NCBI GenBank assembly: GCA_024349245.1
Contig: JALDNG010000022.1
Coordinates: forward strand, 4,773,001-4,837,000
Reading direction: 5' to 3'
Origin: Neodontobutis hainanensis
Lineage: Eukaryota > Chordata > Actinopteri > Gobiiformes > Odontobutidae
Length of the DNA: 64,000 nt
In this document: piece by piece, positions 24,306 to 34,636 of the stretch
Layout of the letters: every line of letters begins with the position of its first letter
Numbering within the stretch: position 1 is the first letter of the stretch
Made by a program: the position numbers and the translations under genes
Notes under the pieces: generated by a model
Database searches by the model: none
Told to the model about the DNA's origin: nothing
What the model saw: the letters and a program-made list of their open reading frames with translations, nothing else

Positions 24306-25289
24306 ATGTATACCAAAATGGAAACTACTTTTTATGACGACTCACTCAACGCTTTCTCCCAGCACGACAACCCTGGCTACGGATACAACAACCCCAAAGC
24401 TCTGAAACACAACATGACATTGAACCTGTCCGACCCGACTGGCACTAGTCTGAAGCCTCACCTCCGGGCCAAAGCTAGTGACATGCTCACCTCTCCGGAC
24501 GTGGGCTTACTGAAGCTGGCGTCCCCTGAGCTGGAGCGACTTATTATCCAGTCCAGCAACGGGCTCATCACAACCACACCGACCCCAACGCAGTTTATCT
24601 GCCCCAAGAATGTCACAGACGAGCAGGAGGGTTTCGCGGAGGGGTTTGTCCGCGCCTTGGCCGAGCTTCACCACCAGCACATGCCTGCAACTACCAGTGT
24701 CACTTCCGCCCAGGCCAGTGTCAACACTGCCCTGCCGCCTGTTTCCTCTGTTGCCGGAGCCACAGTTTACAATAACAACTCCACCATGCGCTCCTCACCA
24801 GACTCACCAGTCTACGAGGACTTGAACACGTTCAACCCTGCCATTAGCACCGTCTCGGCGCCGAATTACACCACCTCAGCCCCGACTATGTCCTTTTCTG
24901 CTGCCCCGCCTCAACTCCCCATGTACGGACAGCCCTCCTCCGGCCAGCTGCCGAGGCTCCCTGCGCTCAAAGAGGAGCCCCAGACAGTGCCAGAGATGCC
25001 AGGTGAGACCCCTCCTCTCTCCCCAATCGACATGGAGAGTCAGGAGCGCATCAAGGCTGAGAGAAAGCGCATGAGGAACCGCATCGCTGCCTCCAAGTGC
25101 CGGAAAAGGAAGCTGGAGAGGATCTCGAGGCTGGAGGAAAAAGTGAAGACGCTTAAGTCTCAGAATTCCGAGCTGGCGTCTACTGCCAACTTGCTCCGAG
25201 AACAAGTGGCCCAGCTTAAACAGAAAGTGATGAACCACGTGAACAGCGGGTGTCAGCTCATGTTAACCCAGCAGCTCCAGACCTTTTGA
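24306..25289 (+). CDS. jun: Transcription factor c-Jun (AP-1 subunit)
   Basis: An uninterrupted single-exon frame of 327 residues, close to the 331 of human JUN, which is also intronless. The N-terminal part carries the JNK docking (delta) region at about 30-57. The phosphoacceptor serines fall at exactly 63 (TSPD) and 73 (ASPE), and Thr91/Thr93 lie in TTTPTPTQ. The bZIP is C-terminal: basic region about 246-275 (with RNRIAASKCRKRK), then zipper leucines at 276, 283, 290, 297 and 304. The product binds TRE sites as a homodimer or with Fos/ATF partners in the nucleus. The first ATG (24306) has a weak context, while the fifth codon, also ATG, has a strong one (AAAATGG), so both starts may be used. 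Teleosts can carry several jun-type genes; this one is c-Jun-like rather than JunB or JunD. Confidence 0.97.
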   Translation: MYTKMETTFYDDSLNAFSQHDNPGYGYNNPKALKHNMTLNLSDPTGTSLKPHLRAKASDMLTSPDVGLLKLASPELERLIIQSSNGLITTTPTPTQFICPKNVTDEQEGFAEGFVRALAELHHQHMPATTSVTSAQASVNTALPPVSSVAGATVYNNNSTMRSSPDSPVYEDLNTFNPAISTVSAPNYTTSAPTMSFSAAPPQLPMYGQPSSGQLPRLPALKEEPQTVPEMPGETPPLSPIDMESQERIKAERKRMRNRIAASKCRKRKLERISRLEEKVKTLKSQNSELASTANLLREQVAQLKQKVMNHVNSGCQLMLTQQLQTF

Positions 25290-25985
25290 GCCGCTGCAGT
25301 TGGTGGACAGTGTAGTTGAACCATACGCTTCCTGTGATCGTGAGAGGCTGTATCTCCCGAAGTGATGACAGGATTTGGGACGATGTGGCGTGACACTGGC
25401 AGGACCGGGGCTTGCACTTAAGTTTACAGAGTGCACCGCTCTCTCCGGGGGCGCGTCCCAAAGAGGGGCATGGGGGTCAGTGTAACCATGAACCAAAGGG
25501 GCATGGGGGCAAGCAGGACATCTTTCTGTTTCTGTTTCGCTCTAAACTGGACAGAACTTTACTCAGTTACACCCAGACCTGCATGGACCTGATCATGACC
25601 ATCTTGGACTTCAGTATTAGAGGCTTTAAAGATTCCGCAATAGAGACTTTTATTGCTGTATAGCCATAATGGCCTCAACACAAGTCTGGGGTCATGTTGT
25701 ATTACAAGTCTGAAAAGTTGTATTAAAAGCTGCCTGACTTCTGATTTACAGTACAATGTACTTATTCTTAATTGTAAGAAGATAAGTTAGAAAAGCTTCA
25801 AGATTTACTTGTGTTTTCTAAACTTTTTAATGGGGTTTCACTCATTGTTATATGTATATAAGATCAACTTGGAGTACTTATGTTTACCATTTGTAACAAA
25901 AACTGTTTCATTTTTTTATTTTTTTCTGAGCACTTCAGAAAATTATTAATATTTAAGAAAATAAATGAGTAAATGAAGCAACATT
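25290..25985 (+). other. jun 3' untranslated region
   Basis: About 690 bases after the jun stop codon without another gene. The last 180 bases are U-rich (several T-runs around 25900-25925), as in labile immediate-early transcripts. The stretch ends near the polyadenylation signal at 25960. Confidence 0.65.
25960..25965 (+). terminator. Polyadenylation signal of jun (AATAAA)
   Basis: A canonical AATAAA about 670 bases past the stop codon, followed about 15-25 bases later by a CA site and a GT-rich stretch (TTGTTTTTGTGTG near 25989), the usual arrangement of a cleavage site. Confidence 0.7.
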
Positions 25986-26823
25986 GCCTTGTTTTTGTGT
26001 GACAAAAAGTGGGTGTGCCCTGTCAAAAGCTCATACAATGAAACATGTTGCAACATGTTGCAAGAGCTGCTAGTTCCCAGTAGGCCTACCTTAAGGTAAA
26101 TTCCATTAGTGTTTCTATTGATCCAGTTGAAGTGATTTTGTTACAGCTGGCTGGCCAAACTCACTTACAGAGGAGCACATCTTTCATAGTACAGAGCCTG
26201 AGATCACAACCTTGTGTTTAAAATAAAGACACACAGACTAACGGAGACAAAACCATTCTGTAGCCCTGTCTAGATACAGTATATTACTCCCACATGATCA
26301 CATATAACTATAACTAGGGCTGCTTGGATATGGGAAAAAAATTATAATCACAATTACTGGTCATTACATTATTCAATGATGACAATTATTTTACATGATT
26401 ACTCATTGACCTTTTATTTATTGAACAGTGAATAGCCTACTCCTTAAAATAATCTATTCAAACGTAAAATAAATACCTTAAACAGTAATGATAATTTAGA
26501 TAAATAAGTTCAACAACGTAGTGCACTGCCACAATCTCATGGAAAACAAGTGCTGCCATGCCGTGCAGACACCGCCGGGTTGTAAATCATCCACATAATG
26601 TTTTTATAATGTGTTCAGGCCAAAATAACGTGTAAAACAAAAAGTGACTAAATATTTTTTTTCTCGATTACATCGGTTTTTTATCCTAACTGTCACTGTC
26701 ATTAAATAATCAAAAATCGTTTTTTTTTTCATTTTCCATTGTTTTACAGAAGTGGCTTTGGCGGGAAAAAAAAGCCCCAAGATTATCACTAAAGAAGGTC
26801 AATTGTGTATAGTTGTCAATTAG

Positions 26824-26838
26824 ACACTAGATGGCGAC
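26824..26838 (+). promoter_or_regulatory. CTCF-like motif, forward orientation
   Basis: ACACTAGATGGCGAC fits the CTCF core CCASYAGRKGGCRS at most positions on the plus strand. It is a motif match only. A reverse-oriented match lies at 49552-49567. Confidence 0.35.
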
Positions 26839-27274
26839 AAAGACTGTGCTCGAGATCCACAGACAGAGACACTTCCATAACAGTGAACTCCAGAGAGCAG
26901 TAAATATAAAAAGAAATGACGTTGTGAGCAGTTTTAACAAGATAAGAGCTGCAGTCAAGAAGATGGTAAAACATCAATCCTTATTGTTAGCCTTTGTAAA
27001 CACATATACAGATAAACATAGTTGTTCATTTGATTGTGCCACCGTCCAGAATTTGTTCCTTTTTGTGATTTTGCCTGTTTGGTAGCAATACATAACCTAA
27101 TAATTAATTGATATTAAACCCTTTATGTTAATGTTTTTCGCTTACAATAAAACATTTGTTTAATCCACAAATAAATCTCACTGCAACCTGTTTAGGGTTC
27201 CCAACCGTGGGACAGCCTGACATCGTTCCGGAAAACGGTGCCCTTATAAGGAGAGGGAACGCTCTGAAGAACTA

Positions 27275-27335
27275 CGTCATGGCGGAGTGGGCGTGTTTTA
27301 CGGGAAGTGAAGCGAATCTGTGATTTCTGCTGCAC
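27275..27335 (+). promoter_or_regulatory. Possible CpG-type promoter patch
   Basis: A short CG-containing patch in AT-rich surroundings holds TACGTCATGGCGGAG (CRE-like plus a YY1-type ATGGCGG) and CGGGAAGTGAAG (ETS-type core GGAAGTG). Such combinations mark housekeeping-like transcription starts. It lies about 550 bases before the CARD exon and could be the old promoter of that gene. Confidence 0.25.
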
Positions 27336-27850
27336 AAGACAAATCCAGCGATGTAAAGAATTAAGAACAATTTCCCAATGACAAAGGATAGAAAAGAAAT
27401 CAATAGAAAATAAACAACTAAAGCAATTTTGAAGTTTTTGTTTATGAGAGTGCAAAACAGAAGTTAACTATCTATTAGTAACTATCTATCTAAGTAATAT
27501 TAGTAAGTATTAGTAGCAGCACTTTTATATTAATTATAGAGTAGGCCTACACTGTAGTCAGGCTTCCGCACCGTACTGGTTTGGATAAAATGTGCTCTTA
27601 TCAAATATTTATTGCATTGATTTGCATCTAATGTGTTTCTGTTGCACAACCAAATTTAATGGTTTGACACTGCAGGTTGAAAAACGACAGCAAGTTACAG
27701 TCTACCACACAGTCACAAGTGGATTTGCTTATAACAATGCAAGGCCATGTTTGAATTCAGTAGCTTAAGAGTTAGGCATTTCACCTGCCAACTGGTGTAA
27801 AAAACAAAGAGAACGCTTCATTTTGGCACATTAGCAGCAGGCTGTTTAAA

Positions 27851-29520
27851 ATGATCACTATTCTTAAGGATTTCAACAAAGCTCAAGCTGCATCTAATGT
27901 GGTCAATCCCTATGCCATAGATGTGCTCCGGACAAAGAGAAAAGATCTGGTTTATGGAATTTCCCACACAGAAGACCTGCTGGATCTTCTTGTTACAGAA
28001 GGGGTCATCACAGCAATGAAGAAGTCTATTATTTTAAAAATCAGGACACGCAGGGAACAGAACCCCAGGGTCTTGGAACTGTTCGAAGTCACAGGTGAAC
28101 GGGCTGAACCAGAGTTTTATTAACAAATGAAAGCCTATGTGGGGAGTGTGAATTAATAGAGACTCAAGGAGGCAGCTGAATGGGTATTTATTCGAGAGGG
28201 ACCAGGGCATAACACATGACGTTACAAAGAGAGATGTCACACAAAAACCTTGTTTGTTTGTTGCAAATGGAGCTGGCACTATAAAGGAACTCACAGTGCC
28301 ACAACTGGCTCTAGCACCAACTAATGCAGAAAAACTTCACAAGATTGTTGTTAATGTTAAGCTGGCTGAAGTAATAAATTACATCGATGTTAACAACCCC
28401 AATATATCCATCAACACTCAGTTACATGAAGTTGAGTGTGGCCACTTGTCTACTGTGGAGCTTTAAATAAAAAAGACACTAGAGCTGCCACTAGGGGTAG
28501 CAGCAGCACTGAGGTAGTAAGATAACCTTTAGCAGGACATGAGCAGGGTAAGACTCCTGTATCATTAGAGATAGATACTGTAGAGGGGGTGGGGGGATGC
28601 AGAAAGTTACGAGAGACACACACAAGACATATTTCTGCATAAAGTGACCCAGAAAGACAACTGGCAGCTGGTCGAGACAAAGTAGACAGTGACATTGTAA
28701 ATGAAGTAATTAAACTCAATCATAAATCAATCCTCAAGATCCTTTTTGGTGAGTAATTTTGCTTTGCCCCTCATTCTCATTTAAAGAAGCCATACATATC
28801 ACAGATATCTAATCAACGTGTGTGTTTCAACTTCATAAGTGATTTTGACCCCCAGATAAAAAAGGAGCTTGGGTTGTAGTCAAATGTGTTGAGTTTAGAG
28901 CTCTCTGCTTTGCTCTATATTTTTAGGATTAAAGATGTTTGTATAATATAAAATTATCTCTTTAGGTAAATTTAACAGCCTAGGAGGGAGTGACACCTTT
29001 GCATTTATCCAGTCAACATGGAAATAAAGAGACAGTGACCCAGCTTATAAAAGAGAAGGTTGACCTTAAAGCCATTTGACGAGCTGGGGAGAACTGCTCT
29101 GCACTGGGTAGCTGCGGCTCCAGGAGACACCTGGATAGTAAATGTGTTGCTGTCACCCCAAATAAATGCCAATGCTCTTGATTATTTTGTTGTCCCACAA
29201 GGCAAAGGCAAGGGCTAAAGACATGACAGGCTCCACTCCTTTGCATCATGCAGCAGCTGGTGGTAGCATAGTGTCAGCTCTTTTGCTCTCACTGAAAAAT
29301 AAAGGGTTAGAGGAGAGGAATACATGAAAGAAAACACCACTTCATGTTGCAGCAGAGAAAGGTCATCAGAGTGTGGTTGCTCTTCGTATACAGGCTGGAG
29401 CAAAGATTAACTCTACTGACCAGAATAAGGATACTCCTCTACAATGTGCTGTGCATGGGGGTCACCAGGAAGTAGTGAAGACACTCACAGCCTGTGGACA
29501 GGGCCCCTGAAGGCCACTAG
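27851..29520 (+). pseudogene. Broken CARD-ankyrin gene, caiap-like
   Basis: 27851-28123 encodes a 90-residue piece with a CARD (about residues 18-85; NPYAIDVLRTKRKDL, then SHTEDLLDLLVTEGVIT). It stops just after ERAEPEFY, where CARDs of this group normally continue with about ten more helix-6 residues, so a small deletion is likely. Ankyrin-repeat remnants follow: GRTALHWVAAAPGDTW (about 29080), TGSTPLHHAAAGG (29226), KTPLHVAAEKGHQSVVALRI (29332) and DTPLQCAVHGGHQEVVKTL (29428). They lie in shifted frames with stop codons between them. CARD plus multiple ankyrin repeats is the layout of the fish inflammasome adaptor Caiap, which helps activate caspase-1. Only a few of its many repeats are recognisable, and the frame is broken at least three times. 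A multi-exon gene with skipped defects cannot be fully excluded. Confidence 0.7.
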
Positions 29521-29958
29521 TAGTGAGGTAAAAAAACACTGCAGGTGGCCAAGAATGAGAAGACACCAGCGCATAAGAACATTGCAGCTTTACTCAAAAG
29601 AAAAATGTTTATAGTCATGTAGGCTAGAGGAGATGAAAAAGAGCCTTAGGTTAGAGATAAAACAAATTCCTTCCATGAATAGGCCTATCAACATGGTATG
29701 TTCTTAAAAGAAGACTATTAACAATATTTTTGTTCCTTTGGTTTACTTTAAACAATCAAGGCCGGCAGAAAAGAAGGACAAAAATAAAAACAAATAGTCA
29801 GACTGTATTCCAATGAGAATCTGAGAGCTTGATTATTAACTGAGAAGAGATTCAAAAAGTGGTTACAAGAAGAAGGTCATAGACTGTGTGTAGAGTCTGG
29901 AGAAGGACCAAGTCATTGATCAACTTCTGTACCACAGATTCAGCCACCTACAATGTAA

Positions 29959-30256
29959 TAATAATAATAATAATGGATTGGATTTATATTGCGCTTTTCT
30001 CCCAAGGGACTCAAAGCGCTTACAGGGCGTCCATTATTCATTCATACACAGTCACACTGGTGATGGTATGGTACAACTGTAGCCACAGATGCCCTGGGGC
30101 AGACTGACAGAGACGTGGCAGCCATTTTGCGCCTACGGCCTCTCCGACCATCAACACATACATTCACTAAACATTCTTACACATTTATACGAGGCAAGGT
30201 GGGTTAAGTGTCTTGCCCAAGGACACAACGACAGTATGAATTGTGGGGAGAGCGGG
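29959..30256 (-). mobile_element. tRNA-derived SINE
   Basis: A nearly full copy of the SINE family seen at 16672. From left to right on the plus strand it shows (ATA)n, 'GGATTTATATTGCGCTTTTC', 'GGCAGCCATTTTGCGCCTAC', 'GTTAAGTGTCTTGCCCAAGG' and a degraded tRNA-like head ending near 30256. It carries a 'GACTCAAAGCGCTTACAGGG' stretch missing from the copy at 16672. Confidence 0.8.
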
Positions 30257-30274
30257 TGTATGTAGCCAAACACA

Positions 30275-31285
30275 TAGTTTCCATCTTGGCTCAATTGGTA
30301 GGCCACTCACAACACCATATCATCAACTCACCGGACTTTACAAACAAAATCAAACATCTACAACTAGACTCATACAAGACTATTGTCTCCTTTGACATCA
30401 CATCCCTCTTCACCCTGGACCACAGCTGCAGTTTATTGGAGGTACAGACAAAAACACGGCTGTGCCTTGGGATCACCTGTCTCCCAGATTGTGGCTAACC
30501 TGTACATGGAGACAGTGGTGCAGTGCCCAATCTCTGTTTCAGATATTTTGATGACACTTAAAAAATCAGAACCCAGGAAGTAGAAGCTTTCACTGAGCAC
30601 ATCAATGCAGTGGACAAGAACATTAAGTTAAGATGCCATAGACAACTTAGACTGTGCAGTGGTTATTTGTGAGGACAGGATACTTCAAGAAGTTCTTAGG
30701 AAGCCAACACATACGGATTAATATTTACAATTTGATTCCTACCACCGTCTGCTTCACAAGCTGGGAGTCGTAAAGACTCCTCAGCACAGAGCACAAGAGT
30801 TGCCCTCAACCTCAGAAGGTAAACGGAAAGAAGAACAACACATCCTTAAAACCCTGAGAGACTGTGGATACCCAGATGGCCAACAAAACCAAGAGGACAC
30901 AGAAACCAAACAGACAGGAACCAGAGACAAAAGGGAAGGGTGTAGTTATGTGTCTGGTCTATCTAAAAAAAATTTCTATAGGATTTTCTATAAACACAAC
31001 ATTCCAGTCCACTTTAACCCTGGGAACACTCACAAACAAAGTCATGTGGTCCATGCTGTTCAGTGAAGCTTCACAAGAGGATGTATCAACAAAGAAGAGC
31101 CGATCCCGGGGGACCTGAGTCTGCAGCCCACCTCCACCTCAAAGAGAAAGGGCATTCCTTGATCAGAGAAGCCAGATGGTTTGAGAGAGAAAGAGAAGCC
31201 ATTTTTTTTTTAAAATAAGCCATTTTTGTTCAAATGGAAAAACCCACTCTGAACAGAGGAGGAGGTGTCACAGACACTGCATATA
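30275..31285 (+). pseudogene. Decayed Penelope-like retroelement (reverse transcriptase and linker)
   Basis: Fragments in several frames fit the reverse transcriptase of Penelope-like elements: SYKTIVSFDITSLFT near 30373-30415, LGSPVSQIVANLYMETV near 30467-30514 (frame of 30383), FRYFDDT, an active-site-like motif, near 30538, then EVEAFTEHINAVDKNIK near 30579-30630. Further on come a QQNQEDTETK-type linker and a cysteine/histidine-poor remnant, ending with HLHLKEKGHS near 31130 and the 'ACTCTGAACAGAGGAGGAGG' stretch, typical of the GIY-YIG tail. Frameshifts and stops are frequent, so it is inactive. A separate terminal region of such an element lies at 34055-34480. Confidence 0.75.
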
Positions 31286-31487
31286 TTAATACATAAATAG
31301 TTGCACACACCTACACACTAACACATGCACATTCCTACACACTGACACTGACATGCACAGCTTTGGTTGGTTTTAGTTTAGTGTTGAGGATAGTGTTAGC
31401 AAACCCTAGAATAGTCCAGTTTATTACAGTTTTTTGTAATTGCTAAAACACATTTTATGGAACTTGGAGCCAATTTACAAATGTTTC

Positions 31488-31775
31488 TATTCATCTTCTA
31501 CCACTTTTCTGGGGGCCAAGTTGCAGGGGCAGCAGTCTAAGCAGAGACGCCCAGACATTCCCCTCCCCAGACAGCTCTTCTGGGAGGGATACTGAGGGGT
31601 TCCCAGGCCAACCGAGAGACATAGTACCTCCAGCATGTGTCCTAGGTTATCCCCGGGGGCCTCCTCCCGCTGGGACATGCCTGAAACACCTCCCCAAGGA
31701 GGCGTTCAGGAGGCATCCGAAACAGATGCCCCACCTCAGCTGGCTACTCTCAATGTGGAGGAGCAGCGGCTCTAC
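31488..31775 (-). mobile_element. Rex3/RTE-like LINE, 3' fragment
   Basis: Nearly the same sequence as the 3' end of the LINE at 58650-59995: 'GGGGCAGCAGTCTAAGCAGA', then 'GGCGTTCAGGAGGCATCCGA' and 'GTGGAGGAGCAGCGGCTCTA'. It is on the minus strand, about 290 bp long, with both reading frame and 5' end lost. Confidence 0.85.
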
Positions 31776-34054
31776 TTTGTTTTGTTTTTTTAAACCAATT
31801 TTAAAAAATGGAAAAGTCTGGGCTGTTTTATGTTCCAATGCATGCTGTTACTGCATAGTGCAATAGTTTTCAGATGGCATAAACGGACGTATTAATAAAA
31901 AAAATCCCACTGTATGGTGGCGCCCTTACTCAATGAGAGAGGCTTGCTTCACCTGTTCAGGCTTTAAAGAAAAAAAAACTATTTTTGTGGGCATTGTATG
32001 AAAATCTAGTTAGTCTTAAAGTTTTGAACAATGTTTATAACACAAAAAATTGTTTCTACAGTTTTGCAAAACTCTGGGCCGTATTATGCTGCGGCACAGG
32101 CTTGGCAGTGATCAAGCCAGAGGTATATTATGTTATTATCTTGTGTGCAAGGCTACCTTGTGCCCCACTGTGGCTCTGCTAGCAACGTGAGGGGTGGTGG
32201 TTTAAAAAGCACAAACAAAGAGAAAGCGGGGGTTTAGAGGCAGAACACAGGAAACTAACCAGGACACAAACTGATCAGGAGATTGGATCTGTGTTTGGAG
32301 CACTGCGAAAATACGGTCCCAAGTTATTGGTGCTGCTATCATCCACATTCCTCATCTCTTCTGGACCTGGACCAAGTCCTGACAGGTGGGACACTTGTCT
32401 GTGCTGTCTGAGAAGCTAAAGATGAAGTGATCAATGTCCATGTGATTGAGACCAATTAACTACCTCAGGAAACATCGAGGATGAGTTTACATGATGTGAG
32501 TAAAAGAGAAATCACTGTGTGAGTTCTTCTGTCTTTTGGCCACTACCAAATTAAAGAATCTAAAATGCAGCAGTTTGTATAAAATACTCCACTTTTTTCT
32601 TTTGTGTTGATACAAAGCATGTGCAGACATGTAGCTGTAGGTTTCATTTTGCGCAGAAGATTTGCACAATTAAAATTATCACAAATAAAACCTGATATAA
32701 AAATCCCAATTCTGCCAAAATAATGATAAAATATATTTTTATCTGGATGTAAGTGACCTTGTTTATAATAAAATGAGTGATATGAAAGTATAGGCTTGTC
32801 TAAATAATTAAGGTTTTTCTAATAGTCTGCTTGTCCCATATTAAAAAGAAGGGCTTAATGCTAAATTAAACAATAAATGAGAATAGTTATGCCCAATAAC
32901 ACAGTACAATGACTAAAATAAAAAACAAAATAAATATATTTACTGATAATATTCATGGGTGCTGCACTGGAGGAAAGCCCTGTGATTGGTTAAAAGTAAA
33001 ACACACGTAAATCCAGCCTCTTGACACATCACATCAAGTCCTGTCTATTTGTACCACCGTCTTCACCCAGAAATTCGGAAAAAGGAGATTTCTGCGTTTT
33101 GATTGGGAAGATATGGCCTATTGTGTGTAATGGTTTTGCAAAAAATGTGGTGTTGAGAATGTGTGTAGTTCTGTCACTTTAAGAGGACCTTTTGCTCATT
33201 GGATGTCAAGTTTTGAATTATTTACTATTTATTTTAGAGTTGATGCAATTGCAAAAAATATATATAATTTTACATACACAAAGAATGTACGACACACAAA
33301 TTAAGTACATACATTAATGACGTAGATACAATGTATACAGTAGTGTAAAATAAAGTGTTACCATCTTTTTACCAGTACAAAGGTATCATCAGAAGCACTA
33401 AAACGAGACAAGATCCTGCCAATGCAACCCACATCCACCAGTCATTTCAGGACAAAGAGGGGTTGTCTGTTGTTGAAAGACAACAATGAATAATTAAAAC
33501 ATTAGTAGTTATTGTAGTTTTTCGGCCTGTGGAAAAGACATTATTTTTGAAATTCAAAAAAATCTGCTATTTGAGCCACATGTCTGTGAGTATAGTTCAG
33601 CCACTAAAATGTAATCATTTAAATAAACAGTCAGGTGACATCAAACAAATGATGATTGGAATATTAGATAGTTAATTCTACACAACATTGGATTATAATA
33701 ATATATTAAATAATAATAATAATTTTTAAAGAACAGACTCGTAACCACACCTTGTTCAGTTGTCAACAAACAAAATAAAGCTATTAAAGTATTCATGATA
33801 TCAAAGCAGGCCAAATTATCTCTGCTATTTCTGAATGTATTACAGTTTGGAGGTCTACTTTTTTTTACTTTTTTAGTAACCCAATGTTGTGAGCAATACT
33901 TACAAACAACCATGTGCGTCCAGTTGCTGTATTTAGAAAAATAAAAGGTGATTTCCATATGGACAAGGCAGGAGTACCATCCATTGTTAATTTGCGAATA
34001 GACATTGATAACAAGAGCATGTATCACTGAGTAAAGTGTCACATAACTGATATT
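31776..34054. other. Intergenic stretch
   Basis: No gene supported. AT content is high, and the open frames (for example 33641-34042 minus) have low-complexity composition without domains. Nothing repeat-like beyond short A/T runs is evident. Confidence 0.5.
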
Positions 34055-34485
34055 TTACAATCAGAGGGTGTGACCTCATCAGTGACTGTAAAAGGGGGAT
34101 TACCTAGTATTTACAACAGTGTTTTGAAACCTAAATCAAAAGAGTTTCACTCTAGAACAACAACAACACCACCGGAATGGAACAGTGTCACTAATGACTC
34201 TCCTGAGCCTTTAACAACTCTCACATCAGGAGTCACACTGCCCTTTCATAGCTAACGACTAAGAGACCAGAACAGTCTGGTCCAATCAGGTTTAGTTTCA
34301 GGTCAAACCCCTCCCTCTAGAAATAGAAGCTCAGCTCTCTTACCAGTTAAGCTCAGAATTGATAAAGTCTCTTGGGATCAGAAACGAAACGTATTCACTT
34401 TAAAAACTGAGTCCAGATGTTTTTGCTTTAACCTTTTCTTCAAGATGATCTGGATGACTGAGAACCTTCACAGCAGTGACTGTTT
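34055..34485 (+). mobile_element. Terminal region of a Penelope-like element
   Basis: A non-coding stretch that ends in GATCTGGATGACTGAGAACC (about 34445-34464), the characteristic terminus of fish Penelope-like elements. Before it stand ACGAAACGTATTCACTTTAA and GAGTCCAGATGTTTTTGC. The CTTGGGATCAGAAACGAAAC block at 34372-34391 resembles the minimal hammerhead ribozyme core (CTGATGAG...CGAAAC) known in such elements, but with changes. It abuts the promoter of the next gene. Confidence 0.55.
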
Positions 34486-34540
34486 GCTTTAATACCAATA
34501 CACAGGTCTCTTGGTTTCTACCACACAGCGGGTTGCGAGT

Positions 34541-34571
34541 GTCACGTGACTAGCACTGTGCGTCACGTGTC
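34541..34571 (+). promoter_or_regulatory. Paired palindromic E-boxes (GTCACGTGAC / GTCACGTGTC)
   Basis: GTCACGTGAC at 34541-34550 and GTCACGTGTC at 34562-34571, start to start 21 bp, that is two helical turns on the same face. GTCACGTGAC is the preferred site of USF and of TFEB/TFE3 (CLEAR element). They lie about 70-95 bp before the start codon of the ISY1-like gene, in a short CG-containing patch, so they probably form its promoter. No TATA box is evident. Confidence 0.6.
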
Positions 34572-34636
34572 ATTGTTTGGGCAGCATGCAGCATGTTTGT
34601 CTACGCTTACTATATTGAAACTTTCATAAGTTAGTT

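Larger units (their letters stand above)
25986..27850. other. Intergenic stretch between jun and the CARD-ankyrin remnant
   Basis: No secure gene. At 26314-26790 the sequence opens with CTAGGGCTGCTTGGATATGG and runs through AT-rich blocks ending in poly-T tracts, reminiscent of degraded non-autonomous hAT elements, but I could not find a matching end. An 84-codon frame at 26834-27085 starts after a CTCF-like motif and has no known domain. A promoter-like patch lies at 27275-27335. Confidence 0.4.

Noticed and set aside
26314..26790. Second hAT-type non-autonomous element
   Set aside because: The left edge resembles common fish elements (CTAGGGCTGC), but no inverted right end or target duplication could be found.
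26834..27085. 84-residue frame starting MATKTVLEIHRQ as a first exon of an unknown gene
   Set aside because: No recognisable domain. A possible splice donor (AGATGGTAAAAC) exists, but no matching downstream exon was found, and the ATG lies inside a CTCF-like motif.
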